Part shown: piece by piece, positions 1 through 6,965 of the stretch
Position numbering within the stretch: the first letter of the stretch is position 1
Layout of the letters: every line of letters starts with the position of its first letter
IMG/VR virus record: IMGVR_UViG_3300031669_000208
Span: 1 to 26,358 of that record
Direction: 5' to 3' (one strand)
Length of the DNA: 26,358 bases
From: a virus
Translations under genes and position numbers: made by a program
The notes under the pieces: model-generated
What the model was told of the DNA's origin: nothing
Databases searched by the model: none
The model's input: the letters and a program-made list of their open reading frames with translations, nothing else

Positions 1-188
1 CAAAAATAACAGCAGTTGTCAAACAGAACCCCGGTCTTATTGTCGCAATGGTGTTTATGGAACCAAATAAGAAGATAAGCAGTTCGTCAAAAACCTCTTA
101 CGCAGACTATTGTGACAAGAAAGGTATTATCTGGTTCGACGCAAAAGACAAAGCAGGCATAGATTCATTTATCAAGGCAAACAAATAA
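1..188 (+). CDS. T7 endonuclease I-like Holliday junction resolvase, C-terminal part (5' end outside window)
   Basis: The reading frame is open from base 3 to TAA at 186-188 and gives about 61 residues. It contains VFMEPNKK, TSYADYCDKKGI and WFDAKD. These align with the C-terminal third of T7 endonuclease I (gp3), where R-VF, then TSYGEFCEKHGIKFAD, follow the catalytic core. That family resolves branched DNA before packaging and breaks down host DNA. The catalytic Glu/Asp/Lys residues lie upstream of the window, so activity cannot be judged. The stop overlaps the next start (TAATG), suggesting translational coupling. The family call rests on one conserved block; another phage nuclease of the same fold is possible. 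Confidence 0.72.
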   Translation, partial: KITAVVKQNPGLIVAMVFMEPNKKISSSSKTSYADYCDKKGIIWFDAKDKAGIDSFIKANK

Positions 189-358
189 TGACAACGACAA
201 CAAGAAAAATAGGGTCAGGTATATACGAAAGAACACAAGCACATAAAAATGCTATTTCAAAAGCAATGTCTGGTAAGAAGAAAACAAAAGAACACAATCA
301 GAAGATAGCAGCGTCAGTGAAGAAAACACTCGCAAAGAAAAAACAGGCTCAAAAGTAG
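188..358 (+). CDS. 56-residue NUMOD3-like basic peptide
   Basis: ATG at 188 overlaps the resolvase stop, and TAG is at 356-358. The protein is very basic (many K, few acidic residues). Its centre, with HKNAISKAMSGKKKTKEHNQ followed by KIAASVKK, looks like one and a half copies of the NUMOD3 DNA-binding motif (consensus near EEHRKKISEALKGRK-S-E-KKKIS). NUMOD3 normally forms the DNA-contact tail of GIY-YIG or HNH homing endonucleases. Here no nuclease domain is attached. It could be a remnant of a homing endonuclease, a free-standing DNA-binding peptide, or a lysine-rich protein that matches by chance. It sits just before a GIY-YIG gene, which supports the remnant idea. Confidence 0.5.
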   Translation: MTTTTRKIGSGIYERTQAHKNAISKAMSGKKKTKEHNQKIAASVKKTLAKKKQAQK

Positions 359-370
359 TCCAAATAAGAG

Positions 371-378
371 TATAAATA
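371..378 (+). promoter_or_regulatory. T4-type late promoter box TATAAATA before the first GIY-YIG gene
   Basis: Exact TATAAATA ends 4 bases before the ATG at 383. If transcription starts about 6 bases downstream, as at T4 late promoters, the mRNA would start at or within the start codon, giving an almost leaderless message. There is no good SD between box and ATG; the only purine run, AAGAG, lies upstream of the box. Function is inferred. Confidence 0.5.
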
Positions 379-382
379 CAAT

Positions 383-1039
383 ATGACAAAAGCATTCTTA
401 TATAAATGGACTGAAATATCAACAGGTATGTGGTATCGAGGATCACGAACAGCAAAAAATTGTCACCCAGATGATGGTTATATCTGTTCAAGTAAAATAG
501 TAAAACCAAAAATATTGGCAAATCCATCTGATTGGGTTAGAGAAATAGAATGTATCGGAGAGTCTAAATATATACTTGAATTAGAAGCTAAATATCTGAA
601 AACATTAGATGCTAGAAATGATCCTATGTCATATAATCAACATAACGGAAATGGGCATACTGGATATGGTATCAAGGGTTCAAAAGGTCCACAGAAAAAT
701 CCATATAAAGGGCCAAGAAATGGACATGTTGGAATCAAGGGCCCACGCGGTCCACAGAAAAAGCCATATAAAGGGCCAAGAAAGACACCTTGGAATAAAG
801 GAATGATTCTTGGTCCAAAAGGTCCAAAAGGACCACAGAAAAATCCATCAGGCCCACGCGGTCCACAGAAAAATCCACATAAAGGGCCAAGAAAGACACC
901 TTGGAATAAAGGAATGATTCTTGGTCCAAAAGGACCACAGAAAAATCCATCAGGCCCACGCGGTCCACATAAAAATCCACATAAAGGGCCAAGAAAGACT
1001 TGGACTTGTATAGATGGAAAAAGAATATATAAAGGATAA
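383..1039 (+). CDS. GIY-YIG family homing-type endonuclease with expanded Gly-Pro-Lys repeat tail
   Basis: The 218-residue protein starts with a GIY-YIG-type domain in which the first motif is LYKW and the second is WYRG (Y18-G20), followed by R22, an ELE helix near residue 68 and SYNQHNGNG near residue 84. These match the phage GIY-YIG proteins with a G-MWY-GSR signature and the second copy at 9045. From about residue 94 to 210 the chain is low-complexity repeats of GPKGPQKNP, GPRGPQKNPHKGPRK and TPWNKGM. It ends WTCIDGKRIYKG, which matches the end of the second copy. The TPWNKGM pieces resemble NUMOD-type DNA-binding motifs, so the tail may be an amplified DNA-contact region. Expected role: site-specific cleavage and self-spread. 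Whether it is still active is unknown. Confidence 0.75.
   Translation: MTKAFLYKWTEISTGMWYRGSRTAKNCHPDDGYICSSKIVKPKILANPSDWVREIECIGESKYILELEAKYLKTLDARNDPMSYNQHNGNGHTGYGIKGSKGPQKNPYKGPRNGHVGIKGPRGPQKKPYKGPRKTPWNKGMILGPKGPKGPQKNPSGPRGPQKNPHKGPRKTPWNKGMILGPKGPQKNPSGPRGPHKNPHKGPRKTWTCIDGKRIYKG
705..999 (+). repeat. In-frame tandem repeats in the GIY-YIG tail
   Basis: Units beginning ATAAAGGGCCAAGAAA start at 705, 768, 879 and 981. The spacings are 63, 111 and 102 bases, all multiples of three. The two long units (768-878 and 879-980) are nearly identical except for loss of a 9-base GGTCCAAAA unit and a few substitutions. This is a recent, frame-preserving expansion. Confidence 0.85.
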
Positions 1040-1043
1040 TATA

Positions 1044-1508
1044 ATGCGACTATATCAAACAGGTGGATTTACAGGAGTGCATTCAAAGATAAGTAAAAAC
1101 AAAGTAACTTATGTGGTATTCACAGACGACGAAAGAAACACAATCAAGAACCTACAAGCAGCACTAAAAGAGATACAAGTAGAACAAAAAAGTCTCGGTA
1201 AAATAACAAGATGGAATAAGTTAGACGACGAAGCACTTGACGAAATACTTATGTGGCCACTGCCATTAAAAGATGGTGGAAAACACACAGACTTGTCAGT
1301 TGATCAAATAGATAAGATAGATAAGATGCTTACCAAACTCAATATAGTAGATATGGAACCACTATTAGACTTATTGGGATTTACTCTTGACACAGAAGAA
1401 CCAATGACGGACAGAGAAATGCGAAAAGAGATGGATCGCCGTCGGGAATTGGCAGCAAAACACAAAGCAGAAACAAGTAGATTCGGTATGCTCTTCAGGA
1501 TAGAATAA
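1044..1508 (+). CDS. Hypothetical protein, 154 residues
   Basis: I chose ATG at 1044 because AAAGGA lies about 7 bases upstream. An in-frame ATG at 1014 lies inside the preceding gene and has no SD. The product begins MRLYQTGGFTGVHSKISKNK and has a beta-rich N-terminus, then a charged helical middle (NTIKNLQAALKEIQVEQKS, VDQIDKIDKMLTKL) and a charged C-terminus (DREMRKEMDRRRELAAKHKAE). No signal peptide or membrane segment is seen. I do not recognise a family. It follows the GIY-YIG gene with a short overlap of signals and precedes another unknown gene by one base, so the two are probably co-translated. Confidence 0.75.
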   Translation: MRLYQTGGFTGVHSKISKNKVTYVVFTDDERNTIKNLQAALKEIQVEQKSLGKITRWNKLDDEALDEILMWPLPLKDGGKHTDLSVDQIDKIDKMLTKLNIVDMEPLLDLLGFTLDTEEPMTDREMRKEMDRRRELAAKHKAETSRFGMLFRIE

Positions 1509-1509
1509 G

Positions 1510-1824
1510 ATGGCACACAATAACTTTAGTTTCGACGAACAACTCAGAATATTCAAAGCACTGTCGCCGACTATATCAGAATGTAAAACCAAATATATAG
1601 AATCTTATTCTTTATTCGATTTACTCAGAGAAGATTCACAGAGAGCAATCTCGATGTATCAGCCAATGAGAGAGATTCAACTCTGGGGTATGATTAAGAG
1701 ATATTATGAAAAAGGACTAACAGTAGAAGAAACAATAGAATACGCAAAGATAAGTCTAAAGCAAACAAACGATAGATTGATTAAAAATATAAATACAACT
1801 ATGACAACAGAGGAATCACAATAA
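1510..1824 (+). CDS. Hypothetical helical protein, 104 residues
   Basis: It starts one base after the previous stop and its own stop overlaps the next ATG (TAATG at 1822-1826). The protein is mostly helical and charged: DEQLRIFKALSPTISECKTK, SLFDLLREDSQRAISMYQPM, GLTVEETIEYAKISLKQTND. No family is recognised. Its last codons contain a TATAAATA box at 1788, so the 3' end doubles as the promoter region of the next gene. Tight coupling on both sides and the position at the head of the fibre module suggest a virion or assembly role, but this is only inference. Confidence 0.7.
   Translation: MAHNNFSFDEQLRIFKALSPTISECKTKYIESYSLFDLLREDSQRAISMYQPMREIQLWGMIKRYYEKGLTVEETIEYAKISLKQTNDRLIKNINTTMTTEESQ
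1788..1795 (+). promoter_or_regulatory. TATAAATA late promoter box inside the end of the preceding gene
   Basis: Exact TATAAATA, 28 bases before the ATG at 1824. The predicted start lies near 1801, leaving a leader of about 23 bases that includes GAGGAA as SD for the gene at 1824. Inferred from match and position. Confidence 0.5.
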
Positions 1825-2219
1825 TGGCAACTATCATCAATGCCTTACCACAAGAAACTGACTTTAATATAATGCAAGATAGCACCTTTATCTGTAATAT
1901 ATCTGTCCTGGATACTTATGGTATCGCCTTAGACTTAACTGGATATGACATTCAGGCAGAGTTTAAGAGAGCATATACTGGATCAGCAGTCATAACAGCA
2001 AATATAGCAAACGGGAGTATCAAAGTGTCGTCTCCCATAACCGGTAACATAACTTTAACTCTATTGCCAACAGATACAGCATCAATATCACCAGTAAATC
2101 AATCAGATGACACGATTGAGTTACTTTATGACATTTCGTTGATTAGTTCAACAACTCCGCAAGTAATACTAACCCCTACTTTCGGCACACTGAACATACA
2201 ACGAAAGATAACAATATAA
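1824..2219 (+). CDS. Baseplate/fibre-associated protein with BppU-N-like beta domain, 131 residues
   Basis: The protein has the pattern seen in many small phage tail-associated proteins: FNIMQDSTFICNISVLDTYG, then DLTGYDIQAEFKR, a central beta segment ending NITLTLLPTDTASI, then IELLYDISLIS and a C-terminal GTLNIQRKITI. This layout (polar start, DLTGY-A-I, then YD-I with a closing beta strand) is typical of BppU N-terminal-like domains, which attach adhesin devices to the tail. The gene opens the fibre module, starts from an overlapping TAATG and has GAGGAA as SD. It ends inside the next promoter box. The fold assignment is from motif pattern only. Confidence 0.55.
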   Translation: MATIINALPQETDFNIMQDSTFICNISVLDTYGIALDLTGYDIQAEFKRAYTGSAVITANIANGSIKVSSPITGNITLTLLPTDTASISPVNQSDDTIELLYDISLISSTTPQVILTPTFGTLNIQRKITI

Positions 2220-2222
2220 ATA
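2215..2222 (+). promoter_or_regulatory. TATAAATA late promoter box before the gene at 2241
   Basis: Exact TATAAATA overlapping the previous stop codon. The predicted start near 2228 leaves a 13-base leader that begins with AAGGAG, a perfect SD, before ATG 2241. The compact promoter-SD-ATG arrangement supports function. Confidence 0.62.
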
Positions 2223-2240
2223 TAATCAAGGAGAAACACA

Positions 2241-2642
2241 ATGTCAATATCAGTATATTTAGCAGATAAGTTATTGGATCATCAGAACGGCAAAACTGCC
2301 TATACTATGCCAACAGCATATATTGCTTTATCTTCAACAACACCAGCAACAGACGGAACAGGCGTAACCGAACCTACAGGTGGCTCTTATGCTCGAGTAG
2401 CAACATCTTCTGCCACTTGGAACGCAGCAGCAGCAGGGTCAGTGACTAACGCAGCAGCAATCACATTCCCAGCAGCAACCGCAGATTGGTCAGCAGGTGC
2501 TAATATGACTTATGGCGTTATTTACGATGCTGCAACGGCAGGCAATATGCTATCTTTCGGCGTATTAACAGTAGCAAAGAATGTTCTCAACGGCGACACA
2601 GCATCTATCGCTATTGGTGGAATAACAATCACATTATCTTAA
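2241..2642 (+). CDS. Phage virion-associated protein of the YLADKLLDH family, 133 residues
   Basis: The protein begins MSISVYLADKLLDHQNGKTA and continues YTMPTAYIALSSTTPATDGT, GGSYARVATSS-TWNAAAAGS, AAAITFPAATADWSAGA, YGVIYDAATAGNMLSFG, then GDTASIAIGGITITL. This is a very widespread phage family found beside tail-fibre genes and usually annotated as a structural or tail-fibre-like protein. It is predicted all-beta with no membrane segment. It has its own TATAAATA box and a strong SD (AAGGAG), suggesting high late expression, which suits a decoration or fibre subunit. The exact virion location is unknown. Confidence 0.7.
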   Translation: MSISVYLADKLLDHQNGKTAYTMPTAYIALSSTTPATDGTGVTEPTGGSYARVATSSATWNAAAAGSVTNAAAITFPAATADWSAGANMTYGVIYDAATAGNMLSFGVLTVAKNVLNGDTASIAIGGITITLS

Positions 2643-2662
2643 TAGTAAGATAACCTGAACCA

Positions 2663-2687
2663 GGGTGGGAGTAGAAATGCCTCACCC
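2663..2687 (+). other. Intergenic GC-rich hairpin
   Basis: GGGTGGG (2663-2669) can pair with CTCACCC (2681-2687), including one G-U pair, around an 11-base loop. There is no T run after it, so it is not a classical terminator. It lies between two fibre-module genes; the next gene has AGGAG at 2696. It may slow read-through or protect the mRNA. Confidence 0.45.
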
Positions 2688-2706
2688 GCAAATATAGGAG
2701 TATTAA

Positions 2707-3672
2707 ATGGCAGATAATGTCTCAATAAAAGACTTTGGTGGTAATGCCGCAGTCATTGCAACAGATCAAGTAACAGATGCTACCCTCGGAACAGTAGAAG
2801 TTCAATATATGAAGTTGATGGACGGAACCATCGACTCTACAAACAAGCTTGTTATAGATAGTTCTGGTCGCCTACAAGCAAACATTGGTAACTTACCAAC
2901 AGACTTGGCTGTGTCAGGAACAATCACGGCACTGTCACAGACTATATCCATACCCACTTCCGAGACACAAACAGTGGGTGTTCAAATAAGTGGAACCTGG
3001 TCAGGATCACTTACTCCAGAAGTATCTATAGATGGAACAACATATTATCCTATAAACTTCGTAGATACTGGAGGTGGGTTATTGGGAAATACCTGGTCCG
3101 CAAACAATCTCGGACAAATAAATGTTGGCGGCACATTATACTTCAGAGTAAGAGCAAGTGCTTGGAGTAGCGGAACAGCAACAATATCGCTAAGAGCAAC
3201 TTCCCGTTCGTCGGTTATTTCACTTAATGAATCATTGCCACAAGGATCAAATACTATTGGTGCAGTGTCCCAATCAGGAACCTGGAACATTGGATCAATA
3301 ACAACAATGCCAACAACCCCAGTTACTGGAACATTCTGGCAAACAACACAACCAGTAAGTGGAACTGTAGGAATAACAGGCACAGTAGCAACAGCAGAAG
3401 TTCCTCCAACAACAGTAGCACACGCACTTGCGACAGTCACTACAGCAGGAACAAGTGTTCAACTACCAGCAAACACAGCAAAATCAATCACAATTAAAGC
3501 ATCAACCACAAATACAGGGATTATATATGTAGGCGGATCTACTGTGTCGGCATCAAATGGATTCCCCCTATATGCTGGCGACACTGTGTCATTAGATATA
3601 AGTAACACAAGTGTGATCTGGATTGACGCTTCAATAAATGCTCAAACAGCAAACTGGATAAGCAATGAGTAA
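2707..3672 (+). CDS. Beta-rich tail or virion surface protein, 321 residues
   Basis: The protein starts MADNVSIKDFGGNAAVIATD and has an N-terminal segment of the type found in phage appendage proteins (TDQVTDATLGTVEVQYMKLM, then IDSSGRLQANIGNLP). The middle (about 85-170) is a Ser/Thr/Gly-rich beta sandwich: GVQISGTWSGSLTPEVSIDG, LYFRVRASAWSSGTATISLR. The C-terminus (about 235-321) has VTTAGTSVQLPANTAKSITI, NTGIIYVGGSTVSAS, LYAGDTVSLDISNTSVIWID, a small beta domain common at the end of phage virion proteins. No membrane segment or catalytic motif is seen. It overlaps the start of the fibre gene by 8 bases, suggesting coupled translation and a shared appendage. Confidence 0.65.
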   Translation: MADNVSIKDFGGNAAVIATDQVTDATLGTVEVQYMKLMDGTIDSTNKLVIDSSGRLQANIGNLPTDLAVSGTITALSQTISIPTSETQTVGVQISGTWSGSLTPEVSIDGTTYYPINFVDTGGGLLGNTWSANNLGQINVGGTLYFRVRASAWSSGTATISLRATSRSSVISLNESLPQGSNTIGAVSQSGTWNIGSITTMPTTPVTGTFWQTTQPVSGTVGITGTVATAEVPPTTVAHALATVTTAGTSVQLPANTAKSITIKASTTNTGIIYVGGSTVSASNGFPLYAGDTVSLDISNTSVIWIDASINAQTANWISNE

Positions 3673-5257
3673 AACTAACGCAACTTCAAAAACAATCAAC
3701 ATTCCTGGTAATGCTGGCACTGCAACCGACGCAACCAACGCACACTATGCAGTCGCAGGCAAGAACGTAGCTTTAGCTTCAGATACAAACCTACAAACTT
3801 GGGCTGATAGTCTGCCAAGATGCGGGATGTATGATGTTGGCTTGTCAGTGGCGCAAGGAAACTTACCTGCTGCTTTTTGGTATATTGAGTTGCAGCGTTA
3901 TTCAAGTGACGCTGCTGGAAACTTATACCATGTCATCACTGCAAAAGGCCTGGATGGATCAGGATCAGGATTAATGTATACGAATACTTGTTATTATGGA
4001 ACTTGGACAGGATGGATACAGGTTGTCACGTCGATTGCTGGCACAGCAACCAACGCAACCAATGCTATTAACGCGACTACGGCGACCGCAGCAAACGGCC
4101 TTAATTCAGCAACGACCACTGTTGGAGTTTCAACTGCCGCAGCACCAACAGTGGGGCAAGTGCTAACGGCAACATCAAGCACAGCGGCAACTTGGCAAAC
4201 ATCGTCATCGCCGTCAATGTTCCGCAACCGCATCATCAACGGAGATATGTCAGTAAGTCAGGTGAATGGTGGAACTACGGTTACTCTTACTACCATTGGG
4301 TATGTTACTGACATGTGGACTGCGTCATTAAGTTCAGGCGGGCTAAACTGTATTTCAGCACAACAAGTTGTAGATGCTCCTCCGGGATTTAAGTATTCAA
4401 CTAAATTTACCGTTACTAACCAACACGCTCCGGGGGTTGGAGAACCATTCTACTTCCAACAACCAATTGAAGGTCAGAACATTATTGATTTTGGATTTGG
4501 AACAGCCTCTCCTAAAACTATCGCAACTGGGCAGTGGATTAAAGGGAGTGTTCCGGGAGTCTACAGTGTTTCAATAAGGAGCGGCACGGCTGATTACAGT
4601 TATATTGGGACAGTCAACGTAACAACCTCGTGGACTCAAGCCGTGATTACAATAGTAGGAACATCTTCTGGAACTTGGCCTACAGATAATACGACAGGAA
4701 TGCAGTGGGCATTGGATTTAGGTTCTGGCTCAAACTTCAACACCACTGCTGGTTCTTGGCAAGCAGGTAACTACTTCAACACCACAGGTTCAGTTACCTT
4801 CGTCAATCAAGTAGCAGGCTCAACCCTCAACATCACAGGAGTCCAGTTAGAGAAAGTGCCAACAGGTGCAACCACTGGAACTGACTTTGAGTTTCTTCCT
4901 GATGATGTGGTGTTGATGAGGTGTCAGAGGTATTTACAGCCACTCGGTATAGCTGGAAATGAAGCACCGATAGGAATAGGATTTGGAATAGGCTCGGGCG
5001 CAGTTGTTACTCAGAGCGAATTTAATCCACCTATGCGAACTGCGCCCACTGTAAGTATTATTGGTTCAGCAGCAAGTATATATATGACAACAGCATCCAT
5101 CGCAGCATACGCTTCTTCGGGCATAACTGCCGTAATAGCAAGCCCAACTGGATGTAACTATCAGTTGAGTGGCCCGACAACATTCCCGATTTATTCCTGC
5201 GCACATATTCGGAGTGCCGCAGTTGGCACAGCAATACTGGCAGACGCGAGACTATAA
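3665..5257 (+). CDS. Tail fibre / receptor-binding protein, 530 residues
   Basis: The N-terminal region has two Ala/Asn/Thr-rich segments, GNAGTATDATNAHYAVAGKN near residue 15 and GTATNATNAINATTATAANG near residue 125, typical of trimeric fibre shafts. Between them is the block TWADSLPRCGMYDVGLSV through YGTWTGWIQV, a common fibre unit. From about residue 185 comes MFRNRIINGDMSVSQVNGGT and DMWTA, then a jelly-roll-like C-terminal region ending TGVQLEKVPTGATTGTDFEF and MRCQRYLQPLG. NRIINGDM-V-Q with VQLE-G-TDFE and CQRYL is the signature of many phage fibre C-terminal carbohydrate-binding domains. The likely role is host receptor recognition. The last 100 residues (after CQRYL) probably form the variable tip. 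Confidence 0.8.
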   Translation: MSKTNATSKTINIPGNAGTATDATNAHYAVAGKNVALASDTNLQTWADSLPRCGMYDVGLSVAQGNLPAAFWYIELQRYSSDAAGNLYHVITAKGLDGSGSGLMYTNTCYYGTWTGWIQVVTSIAGTATNATNAINATTATAANGLNSATTTVGVSTAAAPTVGQVLTATSSTAATWQTSSSPSMFRNRIINGDMSVSQVNGGTTVTLTTIGYVTDMWTASLSSGGLNCISAQQVVDAPPGFKYSTKFTVTNQHAPGVGEPFYFQQPIEGQNIIDFGFGTASPKTIATGQWIKGSVPGVYSVSIRSGTADYSYIGTVNVTTSWTQAVITIVGTSSGTWPTDNTTGMQWALDLGSGSNFNTTAGSWQAGNYFNTTGSVTFVNQVAGSTLNITGVQLEKVPTGATTGTDFEFLPDDVVLMRCQRYLQPLGIAGNEAPIGIGFGIGSGAVVTQSEFNPPMRTAPTVSIIGSAASIYMTTASIAAYASSGITAVIASPTGCNYQLSGPTTFPIYSCAHIRSAAVGTAILADARL

Positions 5258-5259
5258 CT

Positions 5260-5688
5260 ATGAACACTAACTACACATATCAACTCACCCAATACACATC
5301 AATCCTTCGCAGCGACGGAGCGTCTATTCCTCCTGACCCTGCGAATCGTGACTATGCAGAATACCTTGCTTGGATAGCAGCAGGAAATACTCCAGATCCT
5401 GTGCCACAACCTACAACTGCTCAAATAATCGCATCACTTGAAGCAGATGTGAGCAAATATATAGACTCAATAGCACAGAAGAAAGGTTATGACTCAGGAG
5501 TATCTTGTGCTTCTTATGCGGCAAGCACAAACGCAACTTTTGCCGCAGACGCTAAAGCCTTTATTGCTTGGAGAGATTCAGTATGGACAACCTGTCAGAC
5601 TATTGAGAATACAGATTTGGCCGCAACACCGCCAATAGTGCCAACCTCTGCCCAAGTAATCGCAGCACTTCCAGCCGCACCGTGGTAA
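5260..5688 (+). CDS. Tail fibre-associated protein (assembly or fibre tip chaperone type), 142 residues
   Basis: The N-terminal half contains ILRSDGASIPPDPANRDYAE and YLAWIAAGNTPDPVPQP, a motif seen in proteins encoded straight after phage fibres. The C-terminal half has DSIAQKKGYDSGVSCASYAA, NATFAADAKAFIAWRDSVWT and TCQTI, a module (RGYD-I-SA-TYA-S-P-F-AE---WRD-VW) found in many fibre-adjacent phage proteins. It lies two bases after the fibre stop and two bases before the next gene. A chaperone or fibre-linked structural role is likely. The exact function of this module is not known to me. Confidence 0.65.
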   Translation: MNTNYTYQLTQYTSILRSDGASIPPDPANRDYAEYLAWIAAGNTPDPVPQPTTAQIIASLEADVSKYIDSIAQKKGYDSGVSCASYAASTNATFAADAKAFIAWRDSVWTTCQTIENTDLAATPPIVPTSAQVIAALPAAPW

Positions 5689-5689
5689 T

Positions 5690-6949
5690 ATGTCACTCCT
5701 GCTCTTATTTAATCCAACTGGAGAAACAAAGGGTTTAGTATTTAATATACCCGAATCAGAATCTGTATCTGCGACATTAAATAGAGTAAGGGTAGAAAAC
5801 TTCACGATCAACGAAACAGGAACAATAACTCTTTCGGCAATAAGAGCCAGAAAGAATATATTCACTGTTTCTGAAACATCTTCTGAATCATTCTCAACTA
5901 ATAGAAACAGAAAGAATATCTTTGCTGTGTCTGAAACAACTTCTGAATCATTCTCAACTAATAGAAACAGAAACAACTCATTTACTATAACAGAATCAGA
6001 AACAGCAACCATTGCTCTAAATAGATTAAGAAATACTACTCTTAACTTAGCAGAGACATTTAACTTCACATTATCTCTTGCGAGACTAAAACAACTAACA
6101 TCAACAACAACAGAAGCATCCTCTACGACTTTCGGCGCATTGCGTAGAACAAGAGATATAACATCAACCATCGCGATGATACTTACTGAAGTAGAAACAC
6201 TATTGGTAAATAGATCGTTGGGATTCACATCAACAGAACAAGAAATAATATTAGTAACATTGTCTGAAGTAAGAGCAATGTCGGCAACAATATCTGAAAC
6301 ACAAAATACAGAAATATTGTCAGTGTCAAGAAACAGAGCAGTCACCTCAACTATAAATGAGTTAGAATCTGTGACCATAACACTAAATAGATTGTCGTTA
6401 ATGACTTATATAATAAACGAAGGACCACAAAACGAATCATTCTATCTCAATAGAGCAAGAAAGATCGACTTTACCAACAACGAACTACAAGATGTGATCG
6501 CATCGTTTAATAGATCACGAACATATCTAACAAATATCAACGAAACATATTCAACCGCAACGATAGATTGGAGAAGAATAAGAACACAGGTATTAAATAT
6601 TGCCGAAACACACAACACAGAAATAATCGCACTTAATAGATTAAGAGATATAATACAGTCTATTTCAAGCACACTTGACATAACATTTATTGTTTATATC
6701 ACAGGCAGGAGCCAAATACCTAACAAGGCAACTATATCCTGGAGTGAATGGCAGAATACTGCACACGGATACCAATATGTGTTAATGTCAAAAGTGGTAA
6801 GTTTCAATCCTAATAACAAAGTATCAGTTACTTTGCCCGACTCAGTCGCACAAACAACCACAACACAACTAACCAATATAGGTTCGGCATCTTTAATAGC
6901 AAATGACAAATACGACACCTTCGTGATTATGCCGAAAAGTTTCTTGTAA
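5690..6949 (+). CDS. Repeat-fibre protein: about fifteen 20-residue repeats plus C-terminal domain, 419 residues
   Basis: From residue 17 to about 337 the protein is built of degenerate 20-residue repeats with the pattern F/L-T-I-x-E-[TS]-x-[ST]-x-[ST]-[IF]-x-x-x-R-x-R. Clear units include FTVSETSSESFSTNRNRKNI and FAVSETTSESFSTNRNRNNS. Alternating hydrophobic residues and a conserved Arg pair suggest a beta-solenoid or stacked-strand fibre. The last 80 residues are non-repetitive (KATISWSEWQNTAHGYQYVL through DTFVIMPKSFL) and may be a tip or capping domain. No signal peptide, membrane segment or catalytic motif is seen. Position directly after the fibre genes and before a new promoter box suggests a second appendage or a fibre extension. 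I do not know a named family for it. Confidence 0.7.
   Translation: MSLLLLFNPTGETKGLVFNIPESESVSATLNRVRVENFTINETGTITLSAIRARKNIFTVSETSSESFSTNRNRKNIFAVSETTSESFSTNRNRNNSFTITESETATIALNRLRNTTLNLAETFNFTLSLARLKQLTSTTTEASSTTFGALRRTRDITSTIAMILTEVETLLVNRSLGFTSTEQEIILVTLSEVRAMSATISETQNTEILSVSRNRAVTSTINELESVTITLNRLSLMTYIINEGPQNESFYLNRARKIDFTNNELQDVIASFNRSRTYLTNINETYSTATIDWRRIRTQVLNIAETHNTEIIALNRLRDIIQSISSTLDITFIVYITGRSQIPNKATISWSEWQNTAHGYQYVLMSKVVSFNPNNKVSVTLPDSVAQTTTTQLTNIGSASLIANDKYDTFVIMPKSFL
5738..6700 (+). repeat. 60-base coding repeats (20 residues each)
   Basis: The repeats are mostly protein-level, but 5851-5910 and 5911-5970 are almost identical 60-base tandem units that differ at only a handful of positions. 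That points to a recent duplication on top of older diverged copies. Some units near residue 160-200 carry short insertions or deletions. Confidence 0.75.
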
Positions 6950-6953
6950 CACG

Positions 6954-6961
6954 CATAAATA
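6954..6961 (+). promoter_or_regulatory. CATAAATA late promoter-like box
   Basis: One mismatch from TATAAATA, four bases before the ATG at 6966. The context CATAAATACAATATG matches the arrangement at 371-385, where TATAAATACAATATG precedes the GIY-YIG gene. The predicted mRNA start falls at the ATG. Confidence 0.42.
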
Positions 6962-6965
6962 CAAT

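Noticed and set aside
1014-1043. Upstream start for the gene at 1044
   Set aside because: ATG 1014 is inside the GIY-YIG coding end and has no SD, whereas 1044 has AAAGGA at good spacing.
2663-2687. Third copy of the two-hairpin leader element
   Set aside because: It has one hairpin, a different loop and no TGGATG, so it does not fit the shared pattern.
5578-6378. Long minus-strand open frame opposite the repeat protein
   Set aside because: It is a shadow of the repetitive + strand gene: Val/Ser-rich, no SD, no family motif, opposite to all other genes.
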